Under the pieces are notes generated by a model, which made no database searches, was not told the origin of the DNA, and worked only from the letters and a program-made list of their open reading frames with translations. Positions 14,788 through 16,877 of a DNA stretch of 16,877 nt are shown here, piece by piece (the stretch's first letter is position 1; each line of letters opens with the position of its first letter). Source of the stretch: CAYJAZ01 sp964369185 (GTDB lineage: Bacteria > Desulfobacterota > Desulfovibrionia > Desulfovibrionales > Desulfovibrionaceae); the NCBI GenBank assembly GCA_964369185.1, contig CAYJEN010000038.1, positions 1 through 16,877 of the forward strand. Direction: 5' to 3'. A program made the translations under genes and the position numbers.

Positions 14788-15723
14788 CTAGAATGCTACT
14801 CCATCATTAGAGTAAGATTTCAACACAAGGTCTTTCAGCTTTAAAGCCATAGTGCCAACCTTACCTTCGCCTACTTTTTTATAATTATATTCAGTAATTC
14901 CAATACAGGCAATTGTACTGCCTATTGCAAAAATTTCATCAGCAGAATTTAACATATCTTCTGTTATATCCATAATTTCTACATTAGCAAGTTCTTTTGC
15001 TTTTTCAATTGCAAGCAGAACTGTTGTGCCTGAAAGAATATTTTCAAAAGTTGGAAAATAGAAAGTACCATCTTTATACATTCCAAGATTACAAATTGCT
15101 GATTCTGCAAGGTGATTATTCTCATCAAAGGAAAAAACGATATCAACTTTTTTCTCATTCGCTTCTTGAGACATCATAACATTCGGCAAGTAATTATTCG
15201 ATTTTATTTTTGCAAGATATTTTTGCTTCACAGGAACTGCAGAACGAGCAGCGGTTAAACCTTTATTCCAAAAGCTATCGTCTTTCGCTTTTGACTCACT
15301 TGCTATTATATAGATACTTGGTTCATCGCATTCTTTAGGGTCAACACCGAATCCACCTCGCCCACGACCTATAAGAAGTTTAATACTTCCGCTTTCAAAG
15401 TCCGCAAGCTTAGCAGTTTGAAGAATTAGTTCTCGAAGCTCTTCAATAGAAATAGATAATTCTAGCTTTAATGCTGAAAGTGACTCTTTAAGTCTTGCTA
15501 AATGACTATCAAGTTTTATCACTTTTCTATCTCTGCAAGTAAGAGATTCAAACACAGCATCACCTCTATGAACAAGATGATCATCAAGTGGTAGTAGTAA
15601 AGCATGAGGATCTTTACAAAATGCTTTTATTTCATGATTATAAAATGCCCTAACGCTTTCAATCCCTTTAATTTTTGACTGTTTATAAAGCTCTACATAT
15701 CCATCATAATCAACTACACGCAT
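14788..15723 (-). CDS. Class IV PLP-dependent aminotransferase
   Basis: This 311-residue protein has fold type IV of pyridoxal-phosphate enzymes, the group of branched-chain aminotransferases (IlvE), D-amino acid aminotransferases and aminodeoxychorismate lyase (PabC). VHRGDAVFESL (51-61) is the family start motif. K174 in AKIKSNNYLPN is the expected Schiff-base lysine, by match to the IKSLN stretch of D-amino acid aminotransferase. E207 in LAESAICNLG is the glutamate that contacts the pyridine nitrogen, and SGTTVLLAIE (231-240) is the phosphate-binding turn. The sequence is nearer to the D-amino acid/PabC side than to classic IlvE, but the substrate cannot be fixed. AGAGG lies about 10 bases before the ATG. 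It is 22 bases downstream of the CNNM gene on the same strand, so they likely form an operon. Confidence 0.9.
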   Translation of the reverse strand: MRVVDYDGYVELYKQSKIKGIESVRAFYNHEIKAFCKDPHALLLPLDDHLVHRGDAVFESLTCRDRKVIKLDSHLARLKESLSALKLELSISIEELRELILQTAKLADFESGSIKLLIGRGRGGFGVDPKECDEPSIYIIASESKAKDDSFWNKGLTAARSAVPVKQKYLAKIKSNNYLPNVMMSQEANEKKVDIVFSFDENNHLAESAICNLGMYKDGTFYFPTFENILSGTTVLLAIEKAKELANVEIMDITEDMLNSADEIFAIGSTIACIGITEYNYKKVGEGKVGTMALKLKDLVLKSYSNDGVAF

Positions 15724-15745
15724 TCCTGACTACCTCTTCTATAAA

Positions 15746-16813
15746 TTATCTTACTAAGTTAATCTCTTCAATTTTTGTTTTTTGTGCATCTTTAGCAGTT
15801 TTTTGTAAATCTGCTGTAATATCAGATTCATCAACAATTTCACGCCCTAGCATTTCTTCAAGCACATCTTCTAATGAAATAACACCAGCTAGACCGCCAT
15901 ATTCATCAAGAACGGCAAAAAGGTGTTGTTTTGCTTCTAAAAAGCTGAGTAAAACTTTATCAAGCTTCTGACTTTCAAGAACGAAAGTGATTGGCTGAAC
16001 AAGAGTTTCGAGCGTAGCATTTGGAATATCTTTTGCTCTACTTAGATTCATAGCATTCATATAGATTGAAAGCTCGCGGCGAGTAACAACACCTATGATA
16101 TCTTCATGATTATTATTTTTATAAATTGGAATACGGGAGAACTGCCAGAGTCTTTCATTTTTAATAGCTTCAGTAAGTGGCATTTCAGCCGGAAGTGAAA
16201 AAACAACTGTGCGTGGAGTCATGATATGATAGACATGTTTTTTATCAAGCGATAAGATATTTGTGATAACAGCTTCTTCAAAAGCTTCAATCTCGCCTGA
16301 TTCAGCTGACATTTTTGCCATAATACGAATATCATCTTCTGTAGCTTCAGGAGTTCCGTTACCTTTTGTGATAAAGCCTGTAATTAAAGAAGAGAACCAA
16401 ATAAAAGGCTTCAAAATAAAGATCAAAAACTTTAAAGGATACGCAAGAATTATAGAAAGTTGATTTGCATATATCACACCAAAAGTTTTAGGAAGAATTT
16501 CACCAAATATAAGAATAAGAAACGTAAAACCAGCAGTAAACCAAAGAAGGTTTTCAGCACCTAGTGCAACAGTTGCAAGAGCACCGGCAAGTGCTGAACC
16601 TGCGGTGTTAGCTATTGTATTTAAAGTAAGAACTGCTGAAATAGGTTTATCGACTTGAGAGCGTAGTTCATAAAGAACATCACCAACAGGTCTTTTTTCT
16701 TCTCTTAGTTTTTCAATGTGCGTCCAAGGGACAGAGTAAAGCATAGCTTCAGTTGTAGAGCAAAATGCTGATATCATTGCTGCAAGTGCAACAGTGATGA
16801 TTAAAGCCAACAT
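15746..16813 (-). CDS. CNNM/CBS-domain membrane protein (HlyC/CorC family, short form)
   Basis: The protein belongs to the CNNM/CorC group, linked to Mg2+ (and Co2+) efflux across the inner membrane. In its 355 residues, a DUF21/CNNM membrane domain (about 1-150) holds several hydrophobic helices, the small-residue stretch GSALAGALA (72-80) and FGEILPKTFG (103-112). It is followed by an acidic connector (about 155-190) and two CBS domains, about 195-255 (IMTPRTVVFSLP) and 270-325 (VLDEYGGLAGVISLEDVLEEMLG), which bind adenosine nucleotides in relatives. The chain stops about 28 residues after CBS2, so the usual C-terminal CorC_HlyC domain is missing. The stop is clean and I see no frameshift. 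AAGGAT lies 9 bases before the ATG. A tRNA gene ends just 35 bases upstream, and the aminotransferase follows at 22 bases. Confidence 0.93.
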   Translation of the reverse strand: MLALIITVALAAMISAFCSTTEAMLYSVPWTHIEKLREEKRPVGDVLYELRSQVDKPISAVLTLNTIANTAGSALAGALATVALGAENLLWFTAGFTFLILIFGEILPKTFGVIYANQLSIILAYPLKFLIFILKPFIWFSSLITGFITKGNGTPEATEDDIRIMAKMSAESGEIEAFEEAVITNILSLDKKHVYHIMTPRTVVFSLPAEMPLTEAIKNERLWQFSRIPIYKNNNHEDIIGVVTRRELSIYMNAMNLSRAKDIPNATLETLVQPITFVLESQKLDKVLLSFLEAKQHLFAVLDEYGGLAGVISLEDVLEEMLGREIVDESDITADLQKTAKDAQKTKIEEINLVR

Positions 16814-16848
16814 AAGTCATCATCCTTATAATATAGATTAATTATTAA

Positions 16849-16877
16849 TGGCGTGCCTAGCAGGAATCGAACCTGCG
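16849..16877 (-). tRNA. tRNA gene, 3' end only (probably tRNA-Arg)
   Basis: Read on the minus strand, a T-arm is complete: stem GCAGG, loop TTCGATT, stem CCTGC. The acceptor strand TAGGCAC, discriminator G and an encoded CCA follow, ending at 16849. The 5' part, including the anticodon, lies beyond the window edge, so the identity is inferred. An acceptor beginning GTGCCTA with discriminator G best fits tRNA-Arg, perhaps UCU. The tRNA call is firm; the amino acid is a guess. Confidence 0.9.

Noticed and set aside
1..16877. CRISPR array, insertion sequence, prophage or integrase
   Set aside because: No regularly spaced repeats, transposase or integrase genes, or phage genes are present. The dispersed palindromes are the only repeat elements seen.

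Overview
This is an AT-rich window of about 17 kb. It carries nine complete protein-coding genes with recognisable families or clear gene structure, two small uncharacterised genes, and the 3' end of a tRNA gene. I infer a low-GC deltaproteobacterium (Desulfobacterota), most likely in or near Desulfovibrionaceae. The reasons are the clpS-clpA pairing, a SecA with a SEC-C zinc tail, a NUDIX protein whose 'NPAPTADV' start looks like Desulfovibrio homologues as I remember them, and an intergenic hairpin ending in GTCTCCGACGGGC like GC-richer motifs I recall from Desulfovibrio. The taxon is inferred from memory of families, not from a search, and I cannot name a species.

Layout. Positions 1-339 hold no gene, only a repeat arm, a bidirectional terminator-like hairpin and the secA 3' hairpin. 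secA (340-2928, minus) diverges from an MFS exporter gene (3048-4253, plus). After a 297-base intergenic stretch with a good promoter comes a tight run of five plus-strand genes: clpS, clpA, an M20 metallopeptidase, a 106-residue orphan and a 1388-residue SNF2-type ATPase (4551-12872). The gaps are 18, 25, 11 and 3 bases, which suggests one operon. A degraded long palindrome follows the SNF2 stop. Next are a free-standing NUDIX hydrolase (13105-13581), then a 140-residue orphan and ybeY as a pair (13800-14676). They meet, across a bidirectional terminator, a minus-strand pair: a CNNM/CBS membrane protein (15746-16813) and a class IV aminotransferase (14788-15723). A tRNA, probably tRNA-Arg, enters from the right edge 35 bases upstream of the CNNM gene.

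How the genes relate. SecA drives protein export. ClpS and ClpA feed N-degron substrates to ClpP (not in the window), and the M20 enzyme next to them could finish off released peptides. The SNF2 protein is a nucleic-acid translocase of unknown job placed in the same transcription unit, which is the most intriguing arrangement here. YbeY works in 16S rRNA maturation. The NUDIX, aminotransferase and CNNM genes look like housekeeping or metal/metabolite functions.

The strongest leads for something undescribed are (1) the ClpSA-peptidase-orphan-SNF2 unit, (2) the roughly 900-residue non-helicase part of the SNF2 protein, (3) a palindromic intergenic repeat family seen at gene ends, and (4) a YbeY with leucine at the position of the E. 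coli active-site arginine.
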